From Platycnemis pennipes (lineage: Eukaryota; Arthropoda; Insecta; Odonata; Platycnemididae), in the NCBI GenBank assembly GCA_933228895.1, contig OW121855.1, positions 36,966,698-37,030,697 of the forward strand: a stretch of DNA of 64,000 nt, given 5' to 3'. Numbering within the stretch: position 1 is the first letter of the stretch; the number at the start of each line of letters is the position of its first letter. The notes beneath the pieces are model-generated. The model was given only the letters and a program-made list of their open reading frames with translations, was not told the DNA's origin and searched no databases. Below, in pieces: positions 46,401 through 59,290 of the stretch. The translations under genes were made by a program, and so were the position numbers.

Positions 46401-46932
46401 GCACAATATGATGCTGACTATCTGTTTTTTACCTCGGTTACGTTAATTATTTCCTCAAATACCAAGTTGTCAAAATACAACTCTGAGACTTCAAATGTTT
46501 TAAGTGCTTTTTTACGTCTCTGTGATTCATACCTCTATAAAACTTCTTTTGCCAACGCTGATATCCGATTGCCCTTTCCACTATTCCTATTGTCTCTAAA
46601 AATACGCTATGGTATATAAAACGCTCCATCCGATTCAGTGCGTGCCTAATTTATTTAATATTTTGCTTTAACTATCAGGTAAATGCAACTTTGTCAGATA
46701 ATAATTTGTACCCTTATAAATTAGGCATGTCGCATACCTTCGTTGAATACTTTTCCGAGGTTTCCGTGTGCACATTCTAGAAGTGAAAAAACTCGAATTT
46801 CGTTCATGCACGAGAAATCCATGTAAGTGTTGTAGTTGAAGAAGAGAATTTAATTGAATTTAACGTTCATACTCTTAAATATTATACCAAAATGCGACTC
46901 TCACACGTCTATTTACTCCGGATTACCTTTAA
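43401..46932. other. Unassigned AT-rich DNA
   Basis: A 115-codon minus frame (44755-44408, GTG start) and an 81-codon minus frame (46004-45759) have no recognised motif. A B-box search found nothing at tRNA spacing. Confidence 0.45.
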
Positions 46933-46985
46933 TACCGTTCTACCCATACCTTAAATACCGTTCTACCCATACCTTAAATGCCGTT
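46933..46985 (+). repeat. Tandem repeat, 23-bp unit, ~2.3 copies
   Basis: TACCGTTCTACCCATACCTT plus AAA occurs at 46933-46955 and identically at 46956-46978. A partial third unit, TGCCGTTATGCCC, follows. Confidence 0.85.
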
Positions 46986-48424
46986 ATGCCCTTTCTCTCC
47001 ATCCACTTCAAATTTGGTCTCTGCTTACCTTATTCTCCATCTAACTAAGTTGTTCCTATAGTTTTCTTCGTGTGGAGACCTCATGGATATTATTTTACAG
47101 ATATTATACAACATATAGTTCCTGCATACCACCCTTATCTCCCTTTCTTTTGTCACCTTCTGCGTCCGTTCACAAGTCTCTATGTAATACGCAAATTGCA
47201 CTTCGTCTTCGTTTTTGAGGTCCTTCCCTTCATTATTTCGTCATTCGTCTCCTCCTCTGTTGCAAATGAAGAGGAGGAGGGGAAGGGGCTGGTGAGGGTT
47301 TGGAATTAAAATTCGAGCCTGTTTACCAAAAGATTCCCCTCGCCCAGCCGTAGTTTTCCTTGCTCATCTGTTAAGCTGGCTCATCGCGAACCTCCCAAGC
47401 CTCATTCCTCTCCCTTCTTCACAGCCGCATTGCTCCCGGTTCGTGAGTGTCCTTTTCATTACGCAAATATAAATGGGAAAGAGCTGGGGAATGAGGATGG
47501 ATACTTTGGTGCGTGTGTGGAGCTGTTGGCCACCCTTTCCACCCGCCCGGTTTAGCGTGCCCGCCCATCCTTCGCGTGCGTGTATATTTTCTTTATCCGT
47601 CTGTTCCCTCGCCTCCCCCCTCTTCCTCCCCCGCTGCACATTATCATGTCGGGGCCATTACGAAGATCGCGTTCCCTCCTATTGTCATTTGAGCGATCCA
47701 TACCTACTCTTCCCCGTTGTTATTGTTGCCGTGTTCAGGTTATCCACACGTCCGATCTTATCCCTTGTGGCCGAGCTTCCCCGAGTGGAAATGTATTACC
47801 TACCAAAATTGCCTATTTATTCGACCTCAGCTCTTTCTGTTTTTCTCTTTCGTTGTTTCATCGTGACTGTGAACTCGCGGTGTCTTAATGCGAAGTTACG
47901 TGTCTGTGATTGGTGATAGTTACACATTTTTCCCTGAAGTACGTGTTTTAAATTTGAGCAGTTGATATATGATCGTTTCTACGCGAATTAATTACCTTAA
48001 AATACAGTGTAACATTGAAAAATTGTTTCGGAAATGTTTTATTCAAAGTAGCTCGTTTCGTACCCTCAACATGGTTAGATTTCTTTGAAAGTAGCATAAA
48101 ATATCTTGAGAGAGACTAACTGCCGTTTTACGCTATAATAGGTTTTGTGCAGTCTGATACATGAAGAGATGCGCAGTAAAAATGCATCTTGATAAGTAAC
48201 GAATTGTATGGAAAATGTCCGAAAATCGCGAAGGATGGACGCGTATGGAAAAAAACTCCTTCTATTTGCACGTAAAAAGGCATACAATTACAAAGATTTG
48301 AGGCCTTTTCAAGTTGTGAACAAAATAGCTTCAAGTAAAATAGCAATAAAAAGCTTGGCCATTTTGTCAAGGTGCTTTAGAATCTAGGTAAATATAACTC
48401 TGACTTTAAGAGTTCAGGACATTA
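46986..48424. other. GC-richer, C/T-biased island at 47230-47880, then AT-rich DNA
   Basis: The island has opposing frames (47473-47916 plus, 47639-47364 minus) rich in Pro, Ser, Arg and Cys from composition. No conserved domain was recognised. 47920-48424 shows nothing. Confidence 0.4.
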
Positions 48425-48715
48425 GTACTTAGGTAGGTACTGTCATTCGGGATTAGCGACCGCTGAGATTGTTTGCATCATTTGGGGTAGATTTGTGACT
48501 AGAGGGTAGAAGATGTTAAGGAGCGGAGGAACATAGGAGGGAAACCTGGCGTCGGCAGTTATCTTTATCAAAGGCGCGAACGTCTCGTTTGACGTGCGGA
48601 GTAATGAATTGCTGAAAAGGGGACCGGTACACCGATGAAAAATCTCCACCAATGCCGGGATTCAAACCTGGGTCCTCGATTTTGGAGGCCATTGTGCCAG
48701 CCACACCACCAAGCA
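48425..48715 (-). mobile_element. tRNA-derived SINE, family copy 2
   Basis: The minus strand starts with TGGTGTGGCTGGCACAATGG (A-box region), then CAGGTTTGAATCCCGGC (B box, plus 48655-48671). The body continues ATTGGTGGAGATTTTTCATC, ACCGGTCCCC and further text that aligns with 39425-39765 along its whole length. The B box is well preserved. Repeated occurrence in one orientation within 9 kb supports a real family. Confidence 0.75.
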
Positions 48716-49840
48716 GATTTTATTTCAGGATAAGTCGAGAAAATTTTTTAATGCATCTTTCCTTAATTGTGTTATTCACCATGGTACCCAATTCTGAGTC
48801 TTCTACCTTTTCCATTATGGAGCGCGATGCCATTATTTAAAATTTTTAGTGGTGTAATTCGAGAGTTGATGAGCTGTCTTAAAATGAGTAGGTAGTATGT
48901 ACATAATTTGTGTTTTCGATTGTTTTTAGAAACACATTGATAAAGTTAGTTATTTGACTGCCTGTACTTATTTTCAGATGGTTTCGATCAAGTAGTGCTC
49001 GAATGATTGATTTTCTATGGTTATTGGGTTTTTTGTTTCTATCCTCCTGCATTTGAATTTGGAAAACACATTGAATGGGACGTAGCTTTTGCAATTTCTT
49101 GTCCGTGTTCTTGGAAAATGTCAACATTGTATCATGAGTAAAACTTCTGTGTTGTTGTTACCATGACCGTTACTGGTGCTGTCGTTGGGAATATACGCGT
49201 CGCTACATTTATCTACGCCCACGTAGGACCTTGGGAGGCACTGCAATGATTTGTGGCTGTAAAATTGCACATTTGTTGAATGCATAGTTCGTTGATTTAG
49301 GATGTTTCTCATATCAACTATTGCAATTGTATTTCAACTTGGCATCTGTACTCCTTTCGACCAAGCAGCCTTTTTCGTTATTGCAATAAACTGTCCCCAT
49401 TGTAGAATTGGTCGCTGTTAGTAAACTTCTCTCATCATTTAGTATGACTCCTTTCTAATTGTTTCCTAGGTATTTGGCACCCAGTATTGAAATTTAAATC
49501 CATTCAAAGAACCAGCAGAGGCGAAAAGTTATCATATTTGGAAATAAAAGTGTGATCGACAGAGAACGCGCTTTCTGTCGATCGCTGTTAGAGCATAGTT
49601 AGGTCATTCATCGACATACAGCAGACTCCTTGTAAGGTTTTCCTCATTTATAACCTGTGTTATTTTTTCCGTGAGGTGGCTACCACCGTGTTAACTACGT
49701 TAACGGCCCATGCGACTCTGCCTAGCTTTAATTGTAAGCTCATCACTCCTACCTCCAAGCCGTGCGATGAAGGAAGCGAGGTGAAGAAGTGCGCAGTTAA
49801 AGCACAATTTACCGCTGTCACTCTGCAAATGTAGTCTCGC
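48716..49840. other. Unassigned AT-rich DNA with a hairpin at 49554-49583
   Basis: GATCGACAGA (49554-49563) pairs exactly with TCTGTCGATC (49574-49583) over a 10-base loop. Minus frames of 60-80 codons at 48879-49312 are unrecognised. Confidence 0.45.
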
Positions 49841-50520
49841 GAATGTTTGCAGTGGATTGGACTGGCACGAACGTATGTACAATCTGAATAATTGCTCGGC
49901 AGACACAGTCACGGGGAGGTCCTGGGGTAGATGGGGTAGTTCCGCCCTTCCGTCGTTTTGTTCTTCGCTTTCCGAGTGTCTTTTGTCGTCGTCCTTGCGC
50001 GGTGCCGCACTGTTGTGGGGATTTTGCTCATCTCTTCACCACGGCGCGACACTTAACAAGCACTATATGCCGGCGTAATGGACCCATTCTCCGCATGCTG
50101 TCCCACTGTGCAGAGGGACCGACTGCCATGCGTGTGCCGATTTCCTCGGAAGGGAGACACGTACCGTCTGTCCGTTCGAGGGCTCGGCTTATAGTGCGAC
50201 TTCCCACCGTCAACGTCGAATGGACTGGGGTTTGGTTTGAGAGGGAGTGTGGTGAGGAGAGAGGGAGAGAGAGAGAGAGACAAGAGAGGAGTGTCCACAC
50301 TTCGAGGAAACTCCCGCAGACGCGCTGCTAATTGTGGCTGTCGAGGACGACACCCGTGTATATAGGTCAGGAGACGTCCTCTGCGGATGAGTGAGTCGGA
50401 AACAAATAGCTCCTCCCCATCCTACATCTCCTTGATGGTGAAGTCGATAACAGGCGTCTTCACCTAAAAGCGGTCGGCTGACAGGTCTGCCTCTGGTCTG
50501 AATTCTTTTTGTCATTTTCA
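49841..50520. promoter_or_regulatory. CpG-rich patch with GA repeat and TATA-like box
   Basis: GC-rich and CpG-rich relative to the flanks, without strong strand bias. A GAGAGAGAGA tract at 50250-50290 would suit GAGA-type factors. TATATAGG (50359-50366) resembles a TATA box, but no good initiator follows at the right distance. Frames on both strands are short and unrecognised. Promoter status is a guess from composition. Confidence 0.3.
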
Positions 50521-51140
50521 TTTACGAGGAATAGCTAGCAGGGTCTAAAACAGTTCCCGAGTCTTGATGAGCTACTTCAATTCTTTACAATAGTGTCGGT
50601 ACCGGTTGGCTGGGAAGAGGGACCGCTTAACGTGCGTGGAATCAATTACTCTTTTTCCTGGTGAGAAGTAGGCGTGAGTAGTCATGCTTATAATTGTCCC
50701 TTAACGGGTTATATGCCCTTTCCCGATATTTACTTCCTGGTATAAATTTTTAAGAAAAATTTTGAAGGCTGACGAAAGGACCCTTTCTTTTCCAAAAATA
50801 TTATTCCATCATCTGTTTATATGGAGAAATCTCTGGCAAGACATGTCAAATTATTTATTCACGACGGGAGAATGGAGAGGGAATAAAATTATAGGTGGTA
50901 CGGTAGACCTATACAAGTTACTCGTAAGGAATTCGTGTACGGTTGGTATTTCAACCCCTGCCACACTCCCTAGTAGTGGCTCGCAGGGTATTTTGTACCT
51001 GTATCCTAAATTGATGCCAAGGCACCGATAGAGAGACGAAGTACACGGCTGCACATTTATAGATTTGTTTAGTGAATTTACTTGGTTTCCTCTATGTCAT
51101 CGCTTACTGGTAAGAAAGTGTGCAAGACGCTAATTTTCCG
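50521..51140. other. Unassigned DNA
   Basis: An 89-codon plus frame (50762-51031) with no recognised motif. Nothing else supported. Confidence 0.4.
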
Positions 51141-51260
51141 GGCGTGGTATCAGGTCTGTCACGTGTCGACCTGTAACCCAAGGGTCGCGAGTTTGAATCT
51201 GTCGGTCGCCTGACCCGGATACGACAACTGCTTTTACACAGTCATTGTTATTTTGAAGAG
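51141..51260 (+). mobile_element. tRNA-derived SINE (probable)
   Basis: GGCGTGGTATCAGGTCTGTC holds the A-box region. GCGAGTTTGAATCTGTCGG (51187-51205) is a diverged B box. CCTGTAACCCAAGGGTCGC parallels the 42150 SINE, and both bodies reach a CATTGTTATT / TTATTGTTATT stretch. Confidence 0.55.
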
Positions 51261-54190
51261 TTTCAGGATGCGTTGTTACTAGTACTCTTGGAAATACTCG
51301 TATTTATATTAATTGATTGGTTTAAACTTTTTCCGATTTTCGACACCATTGAGAGCTGGGAGAAAATTAATTTTAAATACAAAAATGACGCGTCAGAAGT
51401 CTTTATTTGGGCTTTTGGCATGACAAAAATATATCTTGGAAAATTATATTAATAACGTATCAAATGACTTCATGGCGGGGCGTTAAAAGGGATGGGGGGG
51501 TTAAAAGGGGATGGGGGTAGATGCGATAGTTAAATTGAGTCGGAGAAAAAAATCCAATAAAACTAAATGCACTATCAGTCTATTTCCCTTTTTGAATCAT
51601 CGATTTATTTAATTCCATTTCCATTGGTAAATAACTAAGTATTTCTCTACGAGGAAATTCATACGATCTTATAAGCGAGGAAGTTTGGCATGTAAACATC
51701 TCCTACATTTTGGTTGATGTTGTTTGCGGAAGTATTATGCGTGCTGGGATTTGATTTGACTTTCGATTGGACCGATAATCAAATCAGAGACGAGAGCTTG
51801 GTTCAGCCTCATAGAGCTTAGATACGTAGGTGGTGTACCCCATCAACGCTGGTGAGCCTCTGGCGAGCAGCTTGTTGCATATAATCAATTATTCCCCAGG
51901 CCCGTTGCCAGAGAGTTTCAGTTACCGCTGGACTTCCCCGCTTACAAATTCCACTGATTCTCAAGAGTCGCCGGACGTTTTAAATTGTCGGACTTCCACA
52001 CTCCTTCCTTTTCCTGTTTTTAGCTTTGTTTTCTCCACCCCAATTGAAATATAGATTGCGTGCTCGGTTAACTTCTTCACTCCTGTGAAGTACACTCATA
52101 TAAAGAAATTTCCTCTCCATGTGGAGAAGCTTTATGGCTCATAATTGACAAAACGTCTCCCGAGAAAGCAAATTCTTTGTTTATAGTTAACTCTTCTAAG
52201 AGAGAGTAAAGTACAAATAGAATCAAACATGTGGCAATACCATTAAATTACTAAATAATGTATCTTGTCATTTGAGGACTAGGGTAGTTTCCTATTTTTT
52301 TATTGTCTTCGTCAAAAGATAATAACCTCCGGAGTTAGTAGTTTAAGCAGCTTGATTTTAAAACGTTGTTAAATATTTTTCCTGATGAATTCAAAAGTTA
52401 AAAAATTCAACGGCGCGGAAACTCGACGGCAAACTATTGCATACCGTTAAATTAATGATTGTGCCGTCAAAGTAATTCCCACTCCCTGCCGCTAGGTAGT
52501 GCTGCGGACGCTTCCAAGTAGACCACGGACTCCGTGAAAGCTTATTAACTAGTATCTGAGGTACATTTAATCAGTTAATTTATTGTGAATTACTTTATTT
52601 ATTTAATTTATAATTATTTTATTCAGCTGATACTTTTAAAACAGTCTTCATTTTAATAAGCGTACTGCGTACCATGTTCAACGAAGGAGACTTTCACAGC
52701 TTTGATAATTTTCGTAGGCGATTATTAATACATTTTTCCTGGCCCTAGTCTTGAATCTTTCGTTACTCACCGAATAAATATTGACGTTTTCGTTACCAAC
52801 AAACTTTTCATATTTTGTTATCAACGTGGATAAAAGAATAACTTGAAACGATGACGTTATCATAACGACAAATTTCATTTGTTATAGCTTAACAAAAGAT
52901 TCAAGGCTTGGGCCTAGAGCGTAGGGGTTCTGAAAAAATACGGTGGTAAGTTCAGGAGACGAATATTCCCTACGCCCCGCAACGTAAACTATGTATCTGT
53001 TGCGTCAACAACAAGGCTGCTCAGTCCCGCCATTACGGGCTTTTCCGTGAACTCAAAAATAAAATTTTCTTGTAAACTACAATTTCTCAATCCAAATTAT
53101 TTGCGTATAATGAATACATTTCTGGTAGGGTACGAATCGCAATTAATGAATTCTGTTTTCATTGACGATGGGATTTATGACTGTTATTAAGAAAGCGTTT
53201 GCATTTTTTAGAAGAAACTTGTCAAGAAATGCCTGCCATTGTCTGCTATTCCTTGCGGATACTCTGCTTTTTCACCTAATGATACCTTCTAACGCTCATG
53301 ATATTTCTTACCTTCCTTCACGTCAATCGGCAGTAAATGATAATTTCTATTGTTTACCATTACTGGAAATTATATTTTATGCACAAAATGTTGTATGCAT
53401 TCCATTTGCTAGGTTGGTTTTGCTTAGCGTTTTTTTACAGCAGTTGAGTACTTAGGGCCTGATGTGTCAGGGCGACAAGCTTGTAACGTAGGTGAATCCC
53501 CTCATGTAATTCTGGTTAGTTTTATGTTCAGCTTTGGGAATTTCTTTGGGAAGTTTGGGTCTCTGAGGCTGTAAATACCCTCCAGTCTCCTGTTTTTGTC
53601 TTCACCTACTTGTGGTGTTCAATTTACGAACTTTACAAGTCATATCATTATTTTCACATATCTTTCCCATCCTATATTTAAAATACACAAGTTATCCTCT
53701 TTCGTGCAATGAGTCGTTTACAACGATATCTTTGTATTTTAGTTAGAGGAAAGTAACCTAAGAACATAAGCTAGTTTTGAAAGACATTAGACGAATAATT
53801 TTTAATTACTTCGATATTAACTTTTGGACGAATAGTCTAATTTTCTCTTGTGGATCACAATATTGAAAAGAGGTCGTGTGTTTTGGAAAAATTGACGCTT
53901 GCTGCAGAGTATCACCTGCTGTCCATAGGGGAGGGATTTCCTGCGCATATAGGGAGCAATATCAGGGAATAGGCAAATTTGAGCCTGGAGCGCCTTTCGT
54001 TACGGGGGACGGGGACTTGGCTGTCAAAATGAAGTAGTTTATTCCTTCCAACCCTGAAGCTTCATCGCTTTAATCGTTCTTGTCACTCAACATAATCAGA
54101 TGTTTTCCACGATCCACGCTTTTAGCACCCTTACTCTGCCTCGCGTGGGTGTATATGATGGATTATATTAAATGCTACCGACAGGCCCCT
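51261..54190. other. Unassigned AT-rich DNA
   Basis: Short frames only (for example 53162-53455, 97 codons, hydrophobic). GGGATGGGGG is repeated near 51490 and 51510. No RNA gene or bounded repeat. Confidence 0.45.
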
Positions 54191-54680
54191 GGGCCGAGTG
54201 CTCGAGACAAATAAGTCGCCTCAATTAGTAGTCATCCAGTTTGTTCCTCCAGCGCAGACGTCCGATTTTCGCTCCCTACTGCGCAGACAGTCGAACGCAC
54301 TGAGGCAGAGTTGTATTGCCTGTATTCTTCCCCACCCCCCACACCGCAGTCCTTTCGGATCCACGGATTCTCGCCCGACTGAATTTCAATCGATGGAATA
54401 TCTCTCCGAACACTCAGCCTTCCGTCTCACTTTAATTCTCTCCCTTCATACCCTTTTCCGCTCTTCCCCCTCCCTTCAAGCTTCCACAAACCCTCCCCCT
54501 CACCGCAGCTACACTCTTTCCTCCTTATTTTTCACCCCTTCCTTCCTGGCCGACGCCAAGCTGTGTTTTCGATGCGGCGTGTATCCCGCGAGCGTTGCCA
54601 ATACGGTTTTATTGATACGGGGCCGTTATTTCCTCATTTTTTTTGCTCCCACGCCCAGTCGGAAAATAAATAAATATGAG
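54191..54680. other. Pyrimidine-rich island
   Basis: C/T-rich (CTCTCCC, CCCTCCC, CTTCC runs), carrying a 170-codon plus frame that starts at GTG and is Ser/Pro/Leu-rich throughout. Attributed to composition. Confidence 0.4.
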
Positions 54681-55137
54681 CAAAAATGTTCGTTCGACTA
54701 TTTCGAATGATACATCCTTTTGTGTGCGGAAAGTGCAAACATATTTCTCGGTGGAGTGAATATTCTGTCGATGGAAATGTTTTTAGCGTTTCTTTTTCCA
54801 CTGAATATTGATGGAGTTAGAATTCTCTCCATCATTCTCCCTCGTTTAGGTCTAAATGTTTGGAAAAATTACAAAAATTATTCGTCGAATAATCGTATGA
54901 TGAGTTGTCATCGTTGTCAGAGTCAACGTTGAGTAATCGTATCTTTGGAGTTAAGTTTAAAGCATATCCGTCACTCATTGACATTGAAGGAATGATCATC
55001 CTAACCCGTTGGCCTGCACACTTATTTTTATTATTAGAATTGGTGCTACTGATTTTATGTGTCGTGTTTTACTTATGCACCGGTGCACCGGCCTAACCGC
55101 CTCGGAGGTTTTTAAGGAGGGGGCCTTCATAGTTAAT
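54681..55137. other. Unassigned AT-rich DNA
   Basis: Contains the 12-bp palindrome TGCACCGGTGCA at 55076-55087. No coding signal. Confidence 0.4.
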
Positions 55138-55169
55138 ACCACGATCTTAGAATGTTCTAAGATCGTGGT
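55138..55169. repeat. Perfect hairpin, 15-bp arms, 2-base loop
   Basis: ACCACGATCTTAGAA (55138-55152) pairs exactly with TTCTAAGATCGTGGT (55155-55169) across TG. Flanks AGTTAAT and CAATACT are partly complementary, hinting at a longer decayed stem. It could be the centre of a palindromic MITE. No target duplication identified. Confidence 0.9.
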
Positions 55170-56240
55170 CAATACTATGGTAGCTTAGCAACGCTGCCAT
55201 CTAGAGTGAAACCTGTTATATTCCAAGTTCATTGGAAAAAGTTTTTTTCACTCATGTTTTTTTCATGTAAGCGGTCACGAATTCCTGCATTTTTTTTGCC
55301 AATGTGACAGGAATATGTATGGATTCTCGATCTTTCCTATTGCCAGCAGATTTTTAGCTCTGAAATTTAAAATTTCGCTTCTGGAAAGGGAATTTAATTT
55401 TTTATCCTTTTCACCCATTGACTTTAATCATTAAGTAATTCTATATACTGAGCCTGTATAATTTTTTTCGTATTTGTCATCACGAAAATGTGTGCATCAT
55501 TTCGAATTCCCCGAAGTTTTATTTGCTTGTGCATCTATCAAAATTTGATTTATAGGATAGAGATTGACTTATTTTTCAAGAGATAAGTTGGTATTGTTAA
55601 AGTTTTTGCGCTAAAAACCAGACGTATTGCGTTTAAAGAGGGTGTTTTTAGAAGTCTTACCTGGATTTGAACGTGGATTGGTTTGCTGTCAAGTGGGTTT
55701 AGCCATTTTGGTGGGTTGAACTTCATGTGTTTACGTTCTCAAGTTTTCTAATTTTACATCAACTGTGGAGAACGAACTGCCGCGTAAAGCCAGTAATGGT
55801 CTTGTTTGCTTTACGAATAATGCAGAAATAAAGTAAATGAACGCACCACTGTTGTAATGTTTAGTGTGGATAAAATCATGTACGTAACTGTTTTTTTAAT
55901 CGAATAATAGTGATTCTCTGCTTACAGTCTCATGTTAGCTCGCATCCTCTTTAAATCAATGCCCTTGTCATAAACTTCTCCCAGGAAGTAAGTGAACAGC
56001 GTGTGCTTAAATAAAAATGGGACTTTCGCTCCTTTTTTAGAATACCGTACTCTCTTGGCTGTATCCAGGCTGACTTGATGACATTGCTCGTGACAAAAAT
56101 CTCCAGAAAGTCCCTATAAATTGATTCCAAATGTGTTTTAAGGCCGGTGATAAGCGGAAATAGATTCAGTTAAGTGTACAAATATATATGATTCGCATTC
56201 TTATCCGCCAGCAGTCATTTTTCTCTCATCTCTGGAGATA
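55170..56240. other. Unassigned AT-rich DNA
   Basis: No frame of note and no repeats. Confidence 0.5.
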
Positions 56241-58555
56241 GCTCGCTCTTGAAAGTGAGAGAGATGACCCAGCAGACGCAAAGCGGTCGCTATTCCTCTC
56301 TTCCTTTCTTATCCGGAAGACTCTCCATCCAATCCATTACACTCCCATCATCCCTCATTCTCCCTTATTCCCTCACCCTCTCCCCTATATTAACATCACT
56401 GAGCGTCTCTCTCTTTCAACCTTTCCATCGAGTGTCTTGCCGAAAAGTAACCACCTTTTCCTCAGACCCTCTCCTTACCACTTTGGAAAAATTGCGGCTG
56501 GGGGAAGGGAAAAATGGAATTCATCGACTGTAGGCTCTGATCTCAGGCGAGCAGCCGAGGAAGAGATTACCCAGTCGGAGGAAGGTTGAGTGGTGGTTAT
56601 GAAGGGTTAGAGATGATGGGGATATCGTGGCGGAATTTGTGTGAGTGAGGTCATCATAGGCATGCAACCGATAGAAGTAGAAATTTGACAGTCCCTACTC
56701 GAAGATTTTTTTCCATCGTTGGACATCTGTTACCTTTCTTACCTAGCAGCTCTCCAGCTGCACTCCGTTTTCTCAGATTATATCCATCTCTAGGTATTCA
56801 TATCATCTACTTCCCTTCATGACTACGAAAACCCCTATTTATTCTTTCTCATTTTCCTAAAGCTCTCACTTCTCTCAATGCCTCTGGCATACAGTAGCCT
56901 ACCTTTCTCTTTCCGTCCAGCTCCAGCTTTCTCGTTCCGTCCCTGATTTATTCATTTTCATTGCGCCACTTGTAACGTGTCCTGGTATGTGTACCTATCT
57001 GCCCTTCGTATTTTATTTATCCTTACCGAGGCCTCTTTTAATCTTTCTTATGTACTTTTCTCCAACACCAAACTTAGAACTGCGCATTCGTCCTATCATA
57101 ACTTCTCTTTTATCAGAAGCTTTGTATCTTTGGCATAAAGAATAGGCTTGGTATTTGTTGGGCACTTAGCTTATATTTAATTGGCAATTGTAATGTTAAT
57201 TGAAAAGTTTTACATTTGTCATGTCTTATTATTTGAGCAATGAAAATAGTTATTTCTTCCTCATGCTACTGTATAGCCTCTAGGGACTGATAGAGTTTTC
57301 CAGGATAGAGTAGGACGATTAATATAGTATGAAGTGTGAAATCTGTTACTAAGTTACTCCTTCCTTAATATCTAGCTGTCGTCATGTTAGTTTGAGGTTC
57401 GTCTCGTTTTTTGGCTTTAGAGAAGGGGAAGCCAATTAGGAATCCGGAAAGCCAACAACAGATGAAATTTTTGGAGAGGACGGAAGAAGCATCGAAGCGT
57501 TTCTGGATGAAAATAACGAAATGATTCCCTGGGAGAGGCGTCCCTGATTTCCGTCGCTGTTTACTTTTTTTCCTAATTTTGGAAACTCTGAAGGTGGAAA
57601 ATGATTGACGGGAGAGACCCTCCTTCTCCCATCAAACCCTCTCCCGTGATGCCTCGGGACTGCGTAGGGGGAGCGGGTTATTGGGATGGGGTTGCGTTTG
57701 AGCGGAGATGAGGAGAGAGAAAGAGGAAAAGGAAGACGGAAGAAAGTGAGAGAGGAGGGATATACGTTTGCGCTATCGAATGCTCTTCACTCCCTACCGG
57801 CGATATATAGTGGGAACAAGGGAGGAAGAGCAACGTATAGATGGCATCTACTCAGTCGGAAAAATCTGAGAATCGGAAAAAAGATTAAGTCCTTAAATCC
57901 GTCTGGTACTTGGAAAAATGTTGTGGAAACGCTCTATGTGTCGTAAATATTTGGGACAAAGAAAAAACATTTAGGAAGTGACCACAAGAGGTATATGTGA
58001 TAGCCTTTGGTTCTTGTGATTGCAAGTTCTGGCAGGATCCAAAATAGTTGCGTCATTTTACAGTAGAACGAACATGTTGGCCAGATTGGCAACAGAGAAG
58101 CGGAGATATTTTGTCGAAAATGTTGGTTCAGAGACTTTCTGCTTTTCCTCCGCAATCTTCACTTCTGCCATCCAAACCCAGAATCGGGTTATGCGTATGG
58201 AATCCGTAGAACCTGCGGCAAATCCCGCATAAAAGAAGCACCGGAAAGAATGCGATGTGAATATTGGTTACTGATAGATTAAGTTAGGAGGAATGATGAT
58301 ATCATTTTTAATTGGAGGGTGATTCTTACTCATAAACCTTGGACAAAATTGCATGCATGAAAATATTTTATTGAATCAGTAATTACAGTATATTACAAAT
58401 TTAATATTAACTATTACGAAATTATGGAAAAATAGATGGGCATCATCTCTCAAAAAGAAATGTAATGTGTGGAAAAACCTGAAGACGAAGGAGACGGGAG
58501 GTTGAGACACTAAATGAAAGGAAGGCGAAAACAGGAGGAAGGGTATGATGGACGA
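56241..58555. other. C/T-rich island (56270-57060), AT-rich gap, then G/A-rich patch (57600-57800)
   Basis: Low-complexity pyrimidine-rich DNA on plus gives way to AT-rich DNA and then purine-rich DNA. Opposing frames at 57934-58155 (minus) and 58020-58232 (plus) are unrecognised. Confidence 0.4.
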
Positions 58556-59290
58556 TTGGGGTGATTAATGAAAAAAGGTGGAATACAGAGAGAGAGAAGA
58601 GAGAGGAGGAAAGACCGGTGAAGGGAATGAGGATGTTCCACTCGCCTTCTCCTTCATCTCATGAACTGCAGCAGAAATCATCTCCCTGCCCGGCAACCAT
58701 CGATTTTAATAACTTACGGATTCTGAAGATAAACCTTAGGGAGGGGGAAAAGGTAAGGGGAGAGAGGGATCTCATTTTTCTCTATCCCTCCATAATCATC
58801 GCTCTCTATCCTTCTGCCGGCAGCAAAAATAAGGAGCTCCGTCGACGCATATATATGTGTTTAAAAAAATGTTCCCCAAGTATAAGAAAGTCAATAGCCG
58901 CCCTTTCCCTCATTTAAATGAAACCAACTGGCCGAGATATACATATTATGGTGGGAGTGGTATTGAATGGAGTGGGAAAGCGGAGAATATCGAAAATGTG
59001 AGGTGGACCTGGGTAAGTGGCTTGATATGAGAGGGCGGATTGAAAGAGAGAACATGGAGGGGATAGTGGAGGAGGGGTTGGGGTACGAAAAGGGGAGAAA
59101 AGAAGAAGGAGATGCTGCGGATATAGAAGATAGAGTTAACGAGAAGGAGGGGGTTAGGACCGTTGGAGAGGATGAAAGAAAATGGGGATTAAGGGTAAAG
59201 TTAAATGGAAAAGGCGAAGTGAAGTGGATTGAGGGGGCACATCGGCCGGGCAGTGTGGAACTCGGTCTTACCTGCTTTGATTTCATCCGG
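58556..59290. other. Purine-rich island
   Basis: The plus strand is dominated by GGAGAG, GAAAGG and GGGGAAAAGG. It yields an acidic/basic 128-codon ATG frame (58967-59350) directly opposed by a Ser/Pro-rich 131-codon minus frame. The mirror composition argues against either being a gene. Confidence 0.45.

Noticed and set aside
46933..46985. Satellite DNA
   Set aside because: Only 2.3 copies of a 23-bp unit; a local slippage product.
14705..51260. True tRNA genes at the B-box sites (14.77, 23.65, 28.79, 32.30, 42.21, 48.66, 51.19 kb)
   Set aside because: A and B boxes are present at some sites, but no acceptor stem closes and most have non-tRNA bodies, so they are SINEs or relics.
54198..54710. 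170-codon plus open frame
   Set aside because: GTG start and Ser/Pro/Leu content explained by the pyrimidine-rich island.
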